A program made the translations under genes and the position numbers. The notes beneath the pieces were generated by a model, which was not told where the DNA came from, ran no database searches, and saw only the letters and a program-made list of their open reading frames with translations. From JAAZPG01 sp012797375 (lineage in GTDB: Bacteria; Acidobacteriota; Aminicenantia; Aminicenantales; UBA4085): 34,484 bases of DNA. The first letter of the stretch is position 1, and the number at the start of each line of letters is the position of its first letter. The stretch lies in the NCBI GenBank assembly GCA_937868205.1, contig CALMMC010000155.1, positions 1-34,484 of the forward strand, given 5' to 3'. Shown piece after piece: positions 22,918 through 31,260 of this stretch.

Positions 22918-25900
22918 CGGTCTCCGCCTCCGGCTTCTTGTCGAGCTTCATGGAGAAGACCCGCGTGACGTTGGGCTCCTCCATGGTCGTTCCGTAGATG
23001 TAATCGGCCACTTCCATGGTCTTGTAGTTGTGGGTGATGATGATGAACTGGGTTTCGGACTTGATGGTTTTCATCAGGTCCAGGAACCGGACGAGGTTGG
23101 GCTCGTCCAGGGCCGCGTCGATCTCATCGAGGATGCAGAAGGGCGTCGGCTTGAACCGAAACAGGGCGAACAGAAAGGCCAGGCTCGTCAGGGATTTCTC
23201 TCCGCCCGAGAGGAGCCCCATATTGGCGAGCTTCTTGCCGGGCGGCTGGGCGATGACCTCGACGCCGCTTTCGAGCGGATTGGCCTCGTCGATCAAGCGG
23301 ACCTCAGCCGTCCCTCCCTTGAACAGGGTGATGAAGAGGTCCTGGAAGTTTTTATTGATTTCCGTCAGGGCGGCCAGGAAACGGTCCCGGCTTTCGCCGT
23401 TGATCTGGGAGATCGCTTCCTTCGTCTGGGAGATCGAGGTCCGGAGGTCGTCGCGCTGGGCGATGAGAAAGTCGTGGCGCTGCTTTTGCTCGGCGTACTC
23501 CTCCTCGGCCATCAGGTTGACGGTCTTGTACTTGGCCATGTCTTCCCGGGCGTTTTCGAGATCCGCTTCGACCTCGGCGGCGGTGGGCTCCGGAATCCCC
23601 GGCTCCCGCTCCGGAAGCGGTTCGGAACGGATTTCGTGGAGGTTTTTTTTCAACTCGGTCCAGCAGGCCTCCTCGAGGTTGACCATGTCGCGCTCGATCT
23701 CCGCCTTGCGGACCTCCCAGGCCATTCGTTCGTCCTTGAGCCGTTCATGCTCCATCCGCCGGCCGGACAAAGATCCCTCGGCGGTTTCGAGATCCTTCCG
23801 GGCCGTCGACAGGCGGGTTTCACCCTCGGCCAGGGATTTTTCCAGTTCCTCTTGCCGGGTTTGAAAGCCGGTGATTTTTCCGGCGGAATCAGCCATGGCG
23901 GTTTTGATCCGTCCGGCCTCCTCGAGCGAGGAGCGGACGCCCGCCTGCAGCTCATCGATTTTAATTTGGGAGGCCTCTTTCCGCCGGGCCAGGGCCAGAC
24001 AAAGATCCTCGAGGCTTTTGATCTTGGCTTCGAGGACGTGGACTTCGCCCTTGGCCGTGGCCAAGCCGGTCGAATCGGCGTTCTGCTTGTCCTGGTGAAC
24101 GGCGAGCTCGCGTTCTCTTTCCTCTCCCTCGGCTTGGAGAGCGTTTTTTTCCTCCAGGAGCCGCTCGACCAGGGCCGCGTGAGCCTTCATCTTTTCCCCG
24201 AGGGCGGCCTTGTCCATGGCCAGGATCTCGAGCTCGTGGGCGAAGAGGGCGATGTCTTCCTTGAGCTTGGTTCGCTCAGCTTCGGCCAGGCTGCAATCCT
24301 TGTCGATCTGGATGAGATCTTTTTCCAATCCGGCCAGCCGGCCGGCCGCTTCTTCGATCCGCCGCTCGAGCTCCCGCCGGTCGTTTTCCCTCTCCTCCAG
24401 CTCTCCGGCGACGGGGGCGATTTCCGCCTCCCGGATTGAAAGCGTCCGGCCGAGGTCGCGGATTTCCTGATGCAGGCCGAACAGCCCCTCCCGGCGGGGA
24501 CCGAGAGACAAGAGGCCCGCGGCCGACAGGACGTCGCCGCCCCGGGTGATGAAATTCGCCCCGGGCCGCTCGAGCCACAGCCGGACGGCCGTCCGAACGT
24601 CCTCGACGATGACGGCGTCAGGCAGGGCGGGCAGGCCGCCCGGGAGACGTGATCCCGGCCGGAGGCGGGATTTGAGCGTTCCCAGAACACCCGGCTGATC
24701 CCGCCATTCCCCGCCGTCCGGATCGCCGGCCGTCCCTCCCAAGAGGAGATACCGCCCTTTCAAAGTCCGGCCATCGAGTCCGCGAAGAAGATCCTCCGGC
24801 GCGATGATCGCGGCCCTCGATTCGTCTTTCCAGAAGACGTCGACTAAGGCCGCGTCGGCCGCTTCCGTTTCGACCAGCTCGGCCAACAAGCCGAGGGCGC
24901 CGTCCACGGAGGACGTTTCGTCCGACGCGCGCTCCTTCACGGCGATTTTTTCGAGGGCCTGAAGATGGTGGATGTCGGCGTCACGCAGGGCGCGCAGCTC
25001 TTGCAGCCGGTGTTCTAGGCCAGCGACGGTCTCCGCGGTTTCGGCCAGCCGGCCGCGGAGGGCGGTCCATTCCCCGCGGACCGCTCCGCTTTCCTCGAGC
25101 GAGGCCGCCCGCCGGGATTCGAGGCCCCGCAGATCCTCGGATTTGGCCTCGACCAGGGCCCGGGCTTCCTCTTTCCGGGTTTTAAGCTTTTCCTCCTGGC
25201 GGGTAAGCATCTCGAGCTCTTTTTCGACCTTAGCCGCGTCGTTGCGGGCCGCCGTCCATTCGGCCAGCTTCTGAAGGTGATCGGACCGGAGCCGGTCGGA
25301 CTGCTCCAGGAGCGGGGAGATCCGAGCCGTCGTTTCCGCCAGGGTCCGTTCGAAGGAGACGATCGCCTCCTTTTTCACGACGAGGGCGGCCGTCAACGCC
25401 TGTATCTCCTCCCGGGACCGGGCGCCTTCTTCCTCGAGCCCGAGCAATTCCCTGAGCCGTTCGTCGGCGTCGGCCGCCGCTTTTCGCCGGCTCTCCTCGA
25501 TGAATTCGCTCCGCTTGGCATCGCGCTCCCGTTCGGCCTCGAGCCGGGCGATCTGGGATCGAATCGTATAAAGATTCTCCCGGCCTCCGGTGAACGCCTG
25601 TTCCAGCTCCCAGACATTCTTGCGCTTTTGGTTGACGGCCCCCTCCTCGTCCGCCAGCCGGGCCTGTTGTTCGCGCTCGCGGATGGAGGATTCTTCATAG
25701 CGGGCCAGGATGTCCGCCTGGCCGGCGGCAAGCTGGGCGCTTTTCAACCGGAAGTGGAGAACGTTCAGCTCCCGGACGCGCTCGCGCAGACGCCGGTACC
25801 GCTCGGCCGCTCCGGCCTGCCGGGCCAGGGAATTCTTGGCCTTGGAGACTTCGGCGATGATGTCTTCCAGGCGGACGAGATTCCGCTCGGAGTCTTCGAG

Positions 25901-26419
25901 CTTGTTTTCCGCCTGGCGCTTCTTGTCCTTGAAAAAGGCCGTTCCCGCGGCCTCCTCGATCAGGGCCCGCTTTTCGACCGGCTTGGAGGTGACGAACGTG
26001 CCGATGGCTCCTTGTTCGATCACGAAATAGCGGTTTTCCGAAATGGTCCGCTTCCAGAGCTCGTCCTGGATGTCCTTGAGACGGACGATTTTCCCGTCGA
26101 GCCGGTATTCCGACTCCCCGGTGCGGAACACGCGGTGGTTGACGGTGATCTCATCCTCGGAGTTTTGGAGAACCAGGGAAACGTCGGCCATCCCCATCGG
26201 CGGACGCAGGGCCGTGCCGGCGAAAACGGCGTCGTCGATTTTCTCGCCCCGGACGGTCCGGACGCGCTGGCCGCCCAGAACCCACTGGATGGCTTCGACG
26301 ATGTTGCTTTTGCCCGTTCCGTTGGGTCCGATGATGATCGTGATGCCCGGATTGAAAAGGATTTTCGTCCGGTCGGGGAAGGTCTTGAATCCTTGGAGCT
26401 CGAGTCTCTTGATGTACAT
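22910..26419 (-). CDS. smc: Chromosome segregation protein SMC
   Basis: A 1169-residue SMC ATPase that compacts and separates chromosomes with ScpA and ScpB. The N-terminal head has Walker A GPNGTGKSN (residues 31-39). Two long charged coiled-coil arms flank a hinge near residues 510-640, where the sequence turns Gly-rich. The C-terminal head has the signature LSGGEKSLTS (from 1070) and Walker B FCILDEIDAALDE (catalytic Glu near 1099). The length is normal and all ATPase motifs are present. The ATG at 26419 (MYIKRLELQGFKTF) is the usual SMC opening. It is followed by an overlapping radical SAM gene, an unusual partner. No scpA or scpB is in the window. Confidence 0.97.
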   Translation of the reverse strand: MYIKRLELQGFKTFPDRTKILFNPGITIIIGPNGTGKSNIVEAIQWVLGGQRVRTVRGEKIDDAVFAGTALRPPMGMADVSLVLQNSEDEITVNHRVFRTGESEYRLDGKIVRLKDIQDELWKRTISENRYFVIEQGAIGTFVTSKPVEKRALIEEAAGTAFFKDKKRQAENKLEDSERNLVRLEDIIAEVSKAKNSLARQAGAAERYRRLRERVRELNVLHFRLKSAQLAAGQADILARYEESSIREREQQARLADEEGAVNQKRKNVWELEQAFTGGRENLYTIRSQIARLEAERERDAKRSEFIEESRRKAAADADERLRELLGLEEEGARSREEIQALTAALVVKKEAIVSFERTLAETTARISPLLEQSDRLRSDHLQKLAEWTAARNDAAKVEKELEMLTRQEEKLKTRKEEARALVEAKSEDLRGLESRRAASLEESGAVRGEWTALRGRLAETAETVAGLEHRLQELRALRDADIHHLQALEKIAVKERASDETSSVDGALGLLAELVETEAADAALVDVFWKDESRAAIIAPEDLLRGLDGRTLKGRYLLLGGTAGDPDGGEWRDQPGVLGTLKSRLRPGSRLPGGLPALPDAVIVEDVRTAVRLWLERPGANFITRGGDVLSAAGLLSLGPRREGLFGLHQEIRDLGRTLSIREAEIAPVAGELEERENDRRELERRIEEAAGRLAGLEKDLIQIDKDCSLAEAERTKLKEDIALFAHELEILAMDKAALGEKMKAHAALVERLLEEKNALQAEGEERERELAVHQDKQNADSTGLATAKGEVHVLEAKIKSLEDLCLALARRKEASQIKIDELQAGVRSSLEEAGRIKTAMADSAGKITGFQTRQEELEKSLAEGETRLSTARKDLETAEGSLSGRRMEHERLKDERMAWEVRKAEIERDMVNLEEACWTELKKNLHEIRSEPLPEREPGIPEPTAAEVEADLENAREDMAKYKTVNLMAEEEYAEQKQRHDFLIAQRDDLRTSISQTKEAISQINGESRDRFLAALTEINKNFQDLFITLFKGGTAEVRLIDEANPLESGVEVIAQPPGKKLANMGLLSGGEKSLTSLAFLFALFRFKPTPFCILDEIDAALDEPNLVRFLDLMKTIKSETQFIIITHNYKTMEVADYIYGTTMEEPNVTRVFSMKLDKKPEAETDA

Positions 26420-26439
26420 GAATGATCTTTCAGGGCAGT

Positions 26440-26468
26440 ATTGTAGCCAAATCATCCCCGATTGAAAA
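26440..26468 (-). promoter_or_regulatory. Predicted promoter of smc
   Basis: On the minus strand TTTTCA (26468-26463) and TACAAT (26445-26440) are 17 bp apart, 20 nt before the smc ATG. Confidence 0.4.
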
Positions 26469-26519
26469 GCAAAAAACCGGCTTGCAATGGAGGGGGGATT
26501 ATGTCAAAGTGAAATCACC

Positions 26520-26888
26520 ATGGAAGACGACAAGAGGAAATATTTCCGGTTCGAGTGCCTGATTCCGGTGGATCTTGTGGAGACGGGCGACCCCGACGCC
26601 AAGCCGGAGGAAGCGTTGATCGGCAATGTCTCCCGGGAAGGGATGCGCCTCGTGTTCGACCTGGGGCGCGCCTTTCAGGAAGGAGACAAGGTCCGGTTTC
26701 AGATCCAGACGCCGGAAGACAACCGGGTCTGCCGGATGACCGGCGAGGTCATCTGGTCCCGCTCGCAGGGGGAAAAAATCGAGGTCGGCTTGAGGCTCCA
26801 GGAAACGGAAAAATGTTCGAAATCGGAGCTGTTGGACCTCGGCTACGAGGCTTGGCGGAAGCACCAGAAAGAGATCGAGACAAAATAG
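26520..26888 (+). CDS. PilZ-domain protein, probable c-di-GMP receptor
   Basis: A 122-residue protein made of a single PilZ domain. Both c-di-GMP contact motifs are seen: RKYFR (RxxxR, residues 6-10) and NVSREG ((D/N)xSxxG, 36-41), followed by the barrel strands RFQIQTPE, GEVIWS and EVGLRLQE. It should bind cyclic di-GMP and act by contact with a partner protein in motility, export or adhesion; no partner is in the window. The ATG at 26520 gives the usual short lead before RxxxR. An in-frame ATG at 26487 would add 11 residues and has no better ribosome site. It is divergent from smc. The 258 bp to tRNA-Thr hold no other gene. Confidence 0.9.
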   Translation: MEDDKRKYFRFECLIPVDLVETGDPDAKPEEALIGNVSREGMRLVFDLGRAFQEGDKVRFQIQTPEDNRVCRMTGEVIWSRSQGEKIEVGLRLQETEKCSKSELLDLGYEAWRKHQKEIETK

Positions 26889-27098
26889 AGGGCTCATAAG
26901 GAATCGGGGCGGGTTCAGGATCATTTTTTTCCTTTTTCGCCGTGCTCCGGGAGCGGAATCTTTTCGGCGTCGCGGGATTTATTTTTGGGGGCAAGCGGCG
27001 CTCGCCCGGAAATCCGCGGCGAGAGCGCCCGGAGCGGCGTTTCGGGGGCGCGGAAGCCTCGATTTCCCGGGCCGAAGCCGCCGGGCCGGTCCCGGTCA

Positions 27099-27127
27099 TT
27101 GACAGAAACGCCTGTTTCGGCTACTTT
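27099..27127 (+). promoter_or_regulatory. Predicted promoter of tRNA-Thr
   Basis: TTGACA (27099-27104) and TACTTT (27122-27127) are 17 bp apart, ending 19 bp before the tRNA. The spacer contains a short inverted repeat (GAAAC / GTTTC). Confidence 0.65.
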
Positions 27128-27146
27128 ATCACTCCCGCCGCTTAGT

Positions 27147-27219
27147 GCCAGCGTAGCTCAGTCGGTAGAGCGGCTGATTCGTAATCAGCAGGTCGGAGGT
27201 TCGATCCCTCTCGCTGGCT
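27147..27219 (+). tRNA. tRNA-Thr (anticodon CGU)
   Basis: A 73-nt cloverleaf: acceptor GCCAGCG / CGCTGGC with discriminator T, D arm AGCTCAGTCGGTAGAGC, anticodon stem GCTGA/TCAGC with loop TTCGTAA (anticodon CGT), T arm GGAGG-TTCGATC-CCTCT. CCA is not encoded. It reads ACG. Confidence 0.95.
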
Positions 27220-27300
27220 TTCGATTTTTTCCTTTCCCGCGATCATTTTTCCTTGCCTTGTCCCTTTCCTTGGGGCATAGTAAACAAAAAGGAGAAAGCC

Positions 27301-27825
27301 ATGGCTGATTTCGATTTTTCCGCCCGGAAACCCGAGCTCCATCCCGATACATTCATCGCCGAGGGAGCCCGCCTGATCGGCCGGGTGGTCCTGGCGGCCG
27401 GGGCGAGCGTCTGGTACAACTGCGTCCTGCGGGCCGACGTCGGCGACATCATCATCGGAGAGAATACCAACATCCAGGACAACAGCACGATTCATGTCGA
27501 TTTCGATCTGCCGGCCGTGATCGGCGACCATGTCACCGTCGGCCATGGGGCGATTCTCCACGCTTGCACCATCGGATCCCATTGCCTCATCGGCATGGGG
27601 GCCGTGATCCTGGACAAGGCGGTCATCCCCCCCCGTTCCATCGTCGGGGCGGGGGCCTTGATCCCTCCCCGAAAAACATACCCGGAAGGCAGCTTGATCC
27701 TCGGCTCGCCCGCGATCGTGGCCCGCAAGCTGACCGCCGAAGAAATCGAACGCCTTCCTGAGCATGCCCGGGAATATGTCTTGCTGTGGAAGGCGATCGC
27801 CGGCCGGGGAATCGGAGGGATTTAA
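27301..27825 (+). CDS. Gamma-class carbonic anhydrase-family protein
   Basis: A 174-residue left-handed beta-helix protein with the hexapeptide-repeat pattern (LIGRVVLAAGASVWYNCVLRAD, IIIGENTNIQDN). The three zinc-binding histidines are His65 (NSTIHVD), His82 and His87 (VGHGAILHAC). This is the gamma carbonic anhydrase layout; many members interconvert CO2 and bicarbonate, while others have no measured activity. GGAG precedes the ATG at 27301. A weak TTGCCT / TAGTAA pair with a long spacer lies upstream. The xre-immA gene begins 74 bp downstream behind its own control region. Confidence 0.9.
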   Translation: MADFDFSARKPELHPDTFIAEGARLIGRVVLAAGASVWYNCVLRADVGDIIIGENTNIQDNSTIHVDFDLPAVIGDHVTVGHGAILHACTIGSHCLIGMGAVILDKAVIPPRSIVGAGALIPPRKTYPEGSLILGSPAIVARKLTAEEIERLPEHAREYVLLWKAIAGRGIGGI

Positions 27826-27852
27826 ACCGGGAGTCAATTGTTCCGGCCGCCT

Positions 27853-27887
27853 TGCAATTTCCGCAACCGCGTGTTAAGGTTGCGGAA
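27853..27887 (+). promoter_or_regulatory. Promoter and dyad operator of the XRE-ImmA gene
   Basis: A perfect 10-bp inverted repeat, TTCCGCAACC (27859-27868) and GGTTGCGGAA (27878-27887), with a 9-nt spacer, ends 12 nt before the ATG. It covers the spacer and -10 of a possible promoter (TTGCAA 27853-27858, 16 bp, TAAGGT 27875-27880). The likely reading is an operator for autorepression; an mRNA hairpin next to the ribosome site is the alternative. Confidence 0.6.
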
Positions 27888-27899
27888 GGGAGGGAGTTC

Positions 27900-29066
27900 A
27901 TGCAAGCCATCCTTCCTCACAAAATCCGGAAAGCGAGGGAAGCCGCCCACCTCAACCAAGGGGCGTTCGCCCGAGCGGTGGGACTGTCGTCCGAATACAT
28001 CTCCCTCCTCGAAGCGGGCAAGCGGACCCCGTCGATGGCCACCCTCGAAAAGATCGCCGGTTTCCTCAACCGCGATTTGTCGTATTTCTTCCAGGAAAAG
28101 CCGGCTCCGCCGGATCCCTTCGCCTTGCTCTTCCGGGCCGAGGCCGTCGATGAGAAGACGCGGGCCGAGCTCCAGCGGTTCCGGCGCTACTGCGACGATT
28201 ACGTCCGGCTGGAAAACCTCACCGGCCGGCGCCTAGAAACGGCCCCTTTCTACTCCGGCCTCTCGCCGGAACGCATGGCCGATGAGGAGCGGCGGCGCCT
28301 GGGTTTAGGGGACGAGCCCATCCGGGACGTGTTCGCCTTGCTCGAGACCAACGGCTGCCGCCTTTACCGGATGCCCTTGCCCGAGGATTCCAAGGTGAGC
28401 GGCGTCTTCCTCTACTTGGAACAGAAGGAAGCGGCCTTCGCCTTGATCAACAGCGGCTGTTCGCCGGGCCGGCAGGCGTTCCATGCCGCCCATGAATATT
28501 GTCACTACCTGAAGGATCGGTTCGACGGGCCGGTCATCGACGGCCCCGACGTCTTCATCGATGAATACGCCTCTCTCTACCACCCGCGGGAGCCGTTCGC
28601 CCAAGCCTTCGCCGCCCGGTTCCTGATGCCGCCGGGCAAGATCAAGGAGATCATCGAGAAGGATTTCCGTGCCTCGCGCCTGGCTTACGACCACGTGCTG
28701 TACCTCAAGAGGTATTTCGGAGTCGGGGCCTCGGCCATGCTCCGAACCCTCCGGACCATGAGCCTGGTCTCCGCGGCCCAATACGACGAATTCGTCCGGA
28801 TCGATCCGGGGTCCCGGGAAAAGGACCTCTTCGGCCGGGCGTCCGGCGAGGACCCCGTTGCGGGCGGGCCGGGGACGGCTCCCGGAGGGGAAGGAGAAGA
28901 GCGGATCGAGGCCGGGGCGGCGTCCGGGACCGCCGGTCCGCCGGCCCGGATCAAGCGGAAACCCGTCCCCAGCGACAGATACCGGATGCTCCAAAAAGAA
29001 GCGATCCGGAAAATCGCCCGGGACCGCGAGCTGCGGAAGGCCGTTCAGGGAACGCTTCCGACGTAA
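27900..29066 (+). CDS. XRE-family regulator with ImmA/IrrE metallopeptidase domain
   Basis: A 388-residue protein. An N-terminal Cro/C1-type helix-turn-helix (residues 8-62; NQGAFARAVGLSSEYISLLEAGKRTPS) binds DNA. A middle region leads to an ImmA/IrrE (DUF955) zinc peptidase domain with HEYCH (His198, Glu199, His202) and the downstream EPFAQAFAARFLMP helix that supplies the third ligand. The C-terminus is a Gly/Pro-rich linker plus a basic helix. The layout is shared by stress regulators and by RamB/ScfR-type carbon regulators, but the acyl-CoA-binding tail of the latter is not seen. AGGGAGG precedes the ATG. A small lipoprotein gene follows after 25 nt, so both are probably under the dyad at 27859-27887. 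Confidence 0.9.
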   Translation: MQAILPHKIRKAREAAHLNQGAFARAVGLSSEYISLLEAGKRTPSMATLEKIAGFLNRDLSYFFQEKPAPPDPFALLFRAEAVDEKTRAELQRFRRYCDDYVRLENLTGRRLETAPFYSGLSPERMADEERRRLGLGDEPIRDVFALLETNGCRLYRMPLPEDSKVSGVFLYLEQKEAAFALINSGCSPGRQAFHAAHEYCHYLKDRFDGPVIDGPDVFIDEYASLYHPREPFAQAFAARFLMPPGKIKEIIEKDFRASRLAYDHVLYLKRYFGVGASAMLRTLRTMSLVSAAQYDEFVRIDPGSREKDLFGRASGEDPVAGGPGTAPGGEGEERIEAGAASGTAGPPARIKRKPVPSDRYRMLQKEAIRKIARDRELRKAVQGTLPT

Positions 29067-29091
29067 GCCGGGCGGGCTTCAAGGAGGTGGC

Positions 29092-29532
29092 ATGGGCGGA
29101 ATCAAATGGTCCTCGGCTGTCTTGTTCCTGTTTGCGGCGACGCTCTTGACCGCCGCGTTTTCCTGCTCCTCCTCGACGGGGGGGAAGGGGACGGGCGGCG
29201 CCGAATGGGTGATGATGGACGAATCCTACGTTCCGAAAGACGACGTCGAGGCGTTCATCAAGGCGGACGCGGTCAACCGCGGCGCTCTTCCCCTGTTCAT
29301 CCGGAATCACAAGTCCGACAAGCGGGCCTTGAGCGGATTCAAGGGGCGGCAATACGCCGGGCCGAGCCCCCGGACCCTGGAAATGCTCAACCCCGGGCTG
29401 GACGACTGGATGCTCGTGGATATTCGGTACAAATCGGAAAGCGAGCGCGAGATCGTCCGGACGGTCCTGTATCTTTCGATCCGGGGCGTGTGGAAAGTCG
29501 GCGACAGCGGGACGCTGATCGCCTCGTCATAA
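29092..29532 (+). CDS. Small predicted lipoprotein of unknown function
   Basis: A 146-residue protein that I do not recognise. It has a hydrophobic signal segment (about 7-24) ending in AAFSC, an acceptable lipobox with Cys25, then a Ser/Gly linker. The rest is a soluble domain of about 105 residues with no obvious motif; it contains YVPKDDVEAFIKADAVNRGALPLF early and a strand-rich end (WMLVDIRYKSES, LYLSIRGVWKVGDSG). AAGGAGG precedes the ATG. It lies 25 nt after xre-immA in the same direction, so it may be part of that regulon. A short inverted repeat (AATTGG / CCAATT, 29531-29553) begins at the stop codon and may mark the operon end. Confidence 0.75.
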   Translation: MGGIKWSSAVLFLFAATLLTAAFSCSSSTGGKGTGGAEWVMMDESYVPKDDVEAFIKADAVNRGALPLFIRNHKSDKRALSGFKGRQYAGPSPRTLEMLNPGLDDWMLVDIRYKSESEREIVRTVLYLSIRGVWKVGDSGTLIASS

Positions 29533-29579
29533 TTGGGAGCCACAACGCCAATTTACCTGTTTAGAGGGCCGGCCGACGC

Positions 29580-31205
29580 TCAGCGGATCCGGACTTCCAG
29601 CATCCGGTCGATGCGGAAGGTCCGCATGTCCTCGCGTTCATGGCAATAGGCCCGGACGCCCTCGAAGGCTTTGCCCCCGTATTCCATCTCCTCGACGGCC
29701 TCCGGCCGGATCCGGCGGCGGCTTTTCGTGTCATCCGGCTTGAGGTAGAGGATCTCGAGGTCGCGGCCGTCCCGGACGGCCTCCTCGATGAGCCGTTTCT
29801 TTTCTATGTAGGGCTGGCGTTCGTCCGCCCGGTCGTATTGAAAGCGGGTTAGAAACCGGGAAACCCGCCAGTCGGTCCGGATGTGCGAGCGGAGGATGGG
29901 CGTTTTCAGGACCAGTCCCTCGAAGCTCGTGCAGCGGCTGAGGGCGACATAAACCTGGCCGTGGGCGAATGTCCCCCGGCCGACGTCGACGATGACGTTC
30001 CGGAACGTCTTGCCTTGGCTCTTGTGGATGGTGATCGCCCAGGCCAGCTTGACCGGGTATTGAATGAACGCCCCGACGGCCTCGCTGACGACGGCGTCCT
30101 TTTCCGAGTCGTACGCGAAGCGGTAGAGGTCCCATTCGTTGGGGGCGACTTCCACCCGCTTGCCGTCCTGGAGATCGACGGCGATCCGGTCGTCCCGGTC
30201 CTTCTCCCGGAGGACTCCGGCGACCCGGCCGATCGAGCCATTGACCCAGCGGCCGGCCGCGTCGTTGTTCAGCAGCATCACTTGGGCCCCGGCCTTGATT
30301 TCGAGGTGTTCGTCGGTCGGGAGCGAGGAGCGTTCGAATTCCCCCTCGACGACCGCCTCGTAGGCATAAAGCCGGCCGGGCAGGAGAGCGAGCTTTTCCC
30401 GGTTGCGGGCGGCGGCCAGGTCGTTGGTGCTCGTCAAGGTCACATAAAAATCGTCCTCGGGCGGGACGAACTCCGGGTCGTACCGGGAGTGGAGCTTCTC
30501 CAGGTCTTCCGGCCCGGCGGACCGGTTGCGGACGGCGTTGAGCAGGGCGATGAAGCCGGCGTCGGTCTGGCGATAGATTTTTTCGAGCTCGACGAATTCC
30601 AGGCGGAAGGAATCCCGCAGAAGACAGTGGGCGGAGAAGAAGTACGGCGTTTCGTAATGGAGGGTGAAGAGGGTTTTTTCCACTCCGGCGACGACCGGCG
30701 GCAGCTGGTAGAGATCGCCGATGAGGATCAATTGCAGGCCGCCGAACGGCCGGCGGGGCTTCGGACCGTTCAGGCGGAGGAATTTTTCGACGCAATCGAG
30801 AAGATCGGCCCGGACCATCGAGATTTCGTCGATGACGACGGCGTCGAGCTTTCGGAGCAGGGCCGCCCGCTCGGGATCCTTTTTCGCGTTGATTTTGCGA
30901 ACCTTGACCAGGGTGATGTCCGGCTTGAAGCCGCAGAACGAATGGATGGTTTGCCCGCGGACGTTCAGGGCGGCGACGCCCGTCGGGGCGAGGACAGCGA
31001 TCTTCTTGAGCGTCGTTTCCCGGAAGTGCTCGAGAAGGGTGGATTTTCCGGTCCCGGCTTTCCCGGTGACGAAAACGGGCCGGGCCGTCTCCTCCATCCA
31101 GTGAAGGGCTTGCCGGAATTGGTCGTTGATCTCGATCGGGCCGGAGGCGTCCATGAGCCTGAAAGCCTCACTGTATCCGAACCCGTCCTTGGATTCAACT
31201 CGCAT
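29580..31205 (-). CDS. Pif1/RecD-like DNA helicase with C-terminal WYL domain
   Basis: A 541-residue superfamily 1B helicase. Walker A is GKAGTGKST (residues 48-56), followed by LAPTGVAALNVRGQTIHSFCGF, Walker B VVIDEISMV, GDLYQLPPVV, and late motifs WAITIHKSQGKTF and GQVYVALSRCTSFEGL. These fit Pif1, which unwinds 5' to 3' and resolves G-quadruplexes and stalled forks. Residues about 470-541 form a WYL domain (IEEAVRDGRDLEILYLKP, RIRPEAVEEM, YCHEREDMRTFRIDRM), a ligand or single-strand-DNA sensing module also known from some thermophile Pif1 proteins. The first ATG (31205) is used; an ATG at 31154 is possible. It follows msrBA after 55 nt. Confidence 0.92.
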   Translation of the reverse strand: MRVESKDGFGYSEAFRLMDASGPIEINDQFRQALHWMEETARPVFVTGKAGTGKSTLLEHFRETTLKKIAVLAPTGVAALNVRGQTIHSFCGFKPDITLVKVRKINAKKDPERAALLRKLDAVVIDEISMVRADLLDCVEKFLRLNGPKPRRPFGGLQLILIGDLYQLPPVVAGVEKTLFTLHYETPYFFSAHCLLRDSFRLEFVELEKIYRQTDAGFIALLNAVRNRSAGPEDLEKLHSRYDPEFVPPEDDFYVTLTSTNDLAAARNREKLALLPGRLYAYEAVVEGEFERSSLPTDEHLEIKAGAQVMLLNNDAAGRWVNGSIGRVAGVLREKDRDDRIAVDLQDGKRVEVAPNEWDLYRFAYDSEKDAVVSEAVGAFIQYPVKLAWAITIHKSQGKTFRNVIVDVGRGTFAHGQVYVALSRCTSFEGLVLKTPILRSHIRTDWRVSRFLTRFQYDRADERQPYIEKKRLIEEAVRDGRDLEILYLKPDDTKSRRRIRPEAVEEMEYGGKAFEGVRAYCHEREDMRTFRIDRMLEVRIR

Positions 31206-31260
31206 TTCGTCTTTAGTTCCGTTTCGCCGCGGCGGAGCGGAGGGCGATCGCCCGGACGGA

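Noticed and set aside
31242..31253. The palindrome GGGCGATCGCCC between msrBA and the helicase gene.
   Set aside because: It contains the cyanobacterial HIP1 octamer, but I saw no pattern of repeated occurrence in the window, and a single GC palindrome is expected by chance in such DNA.
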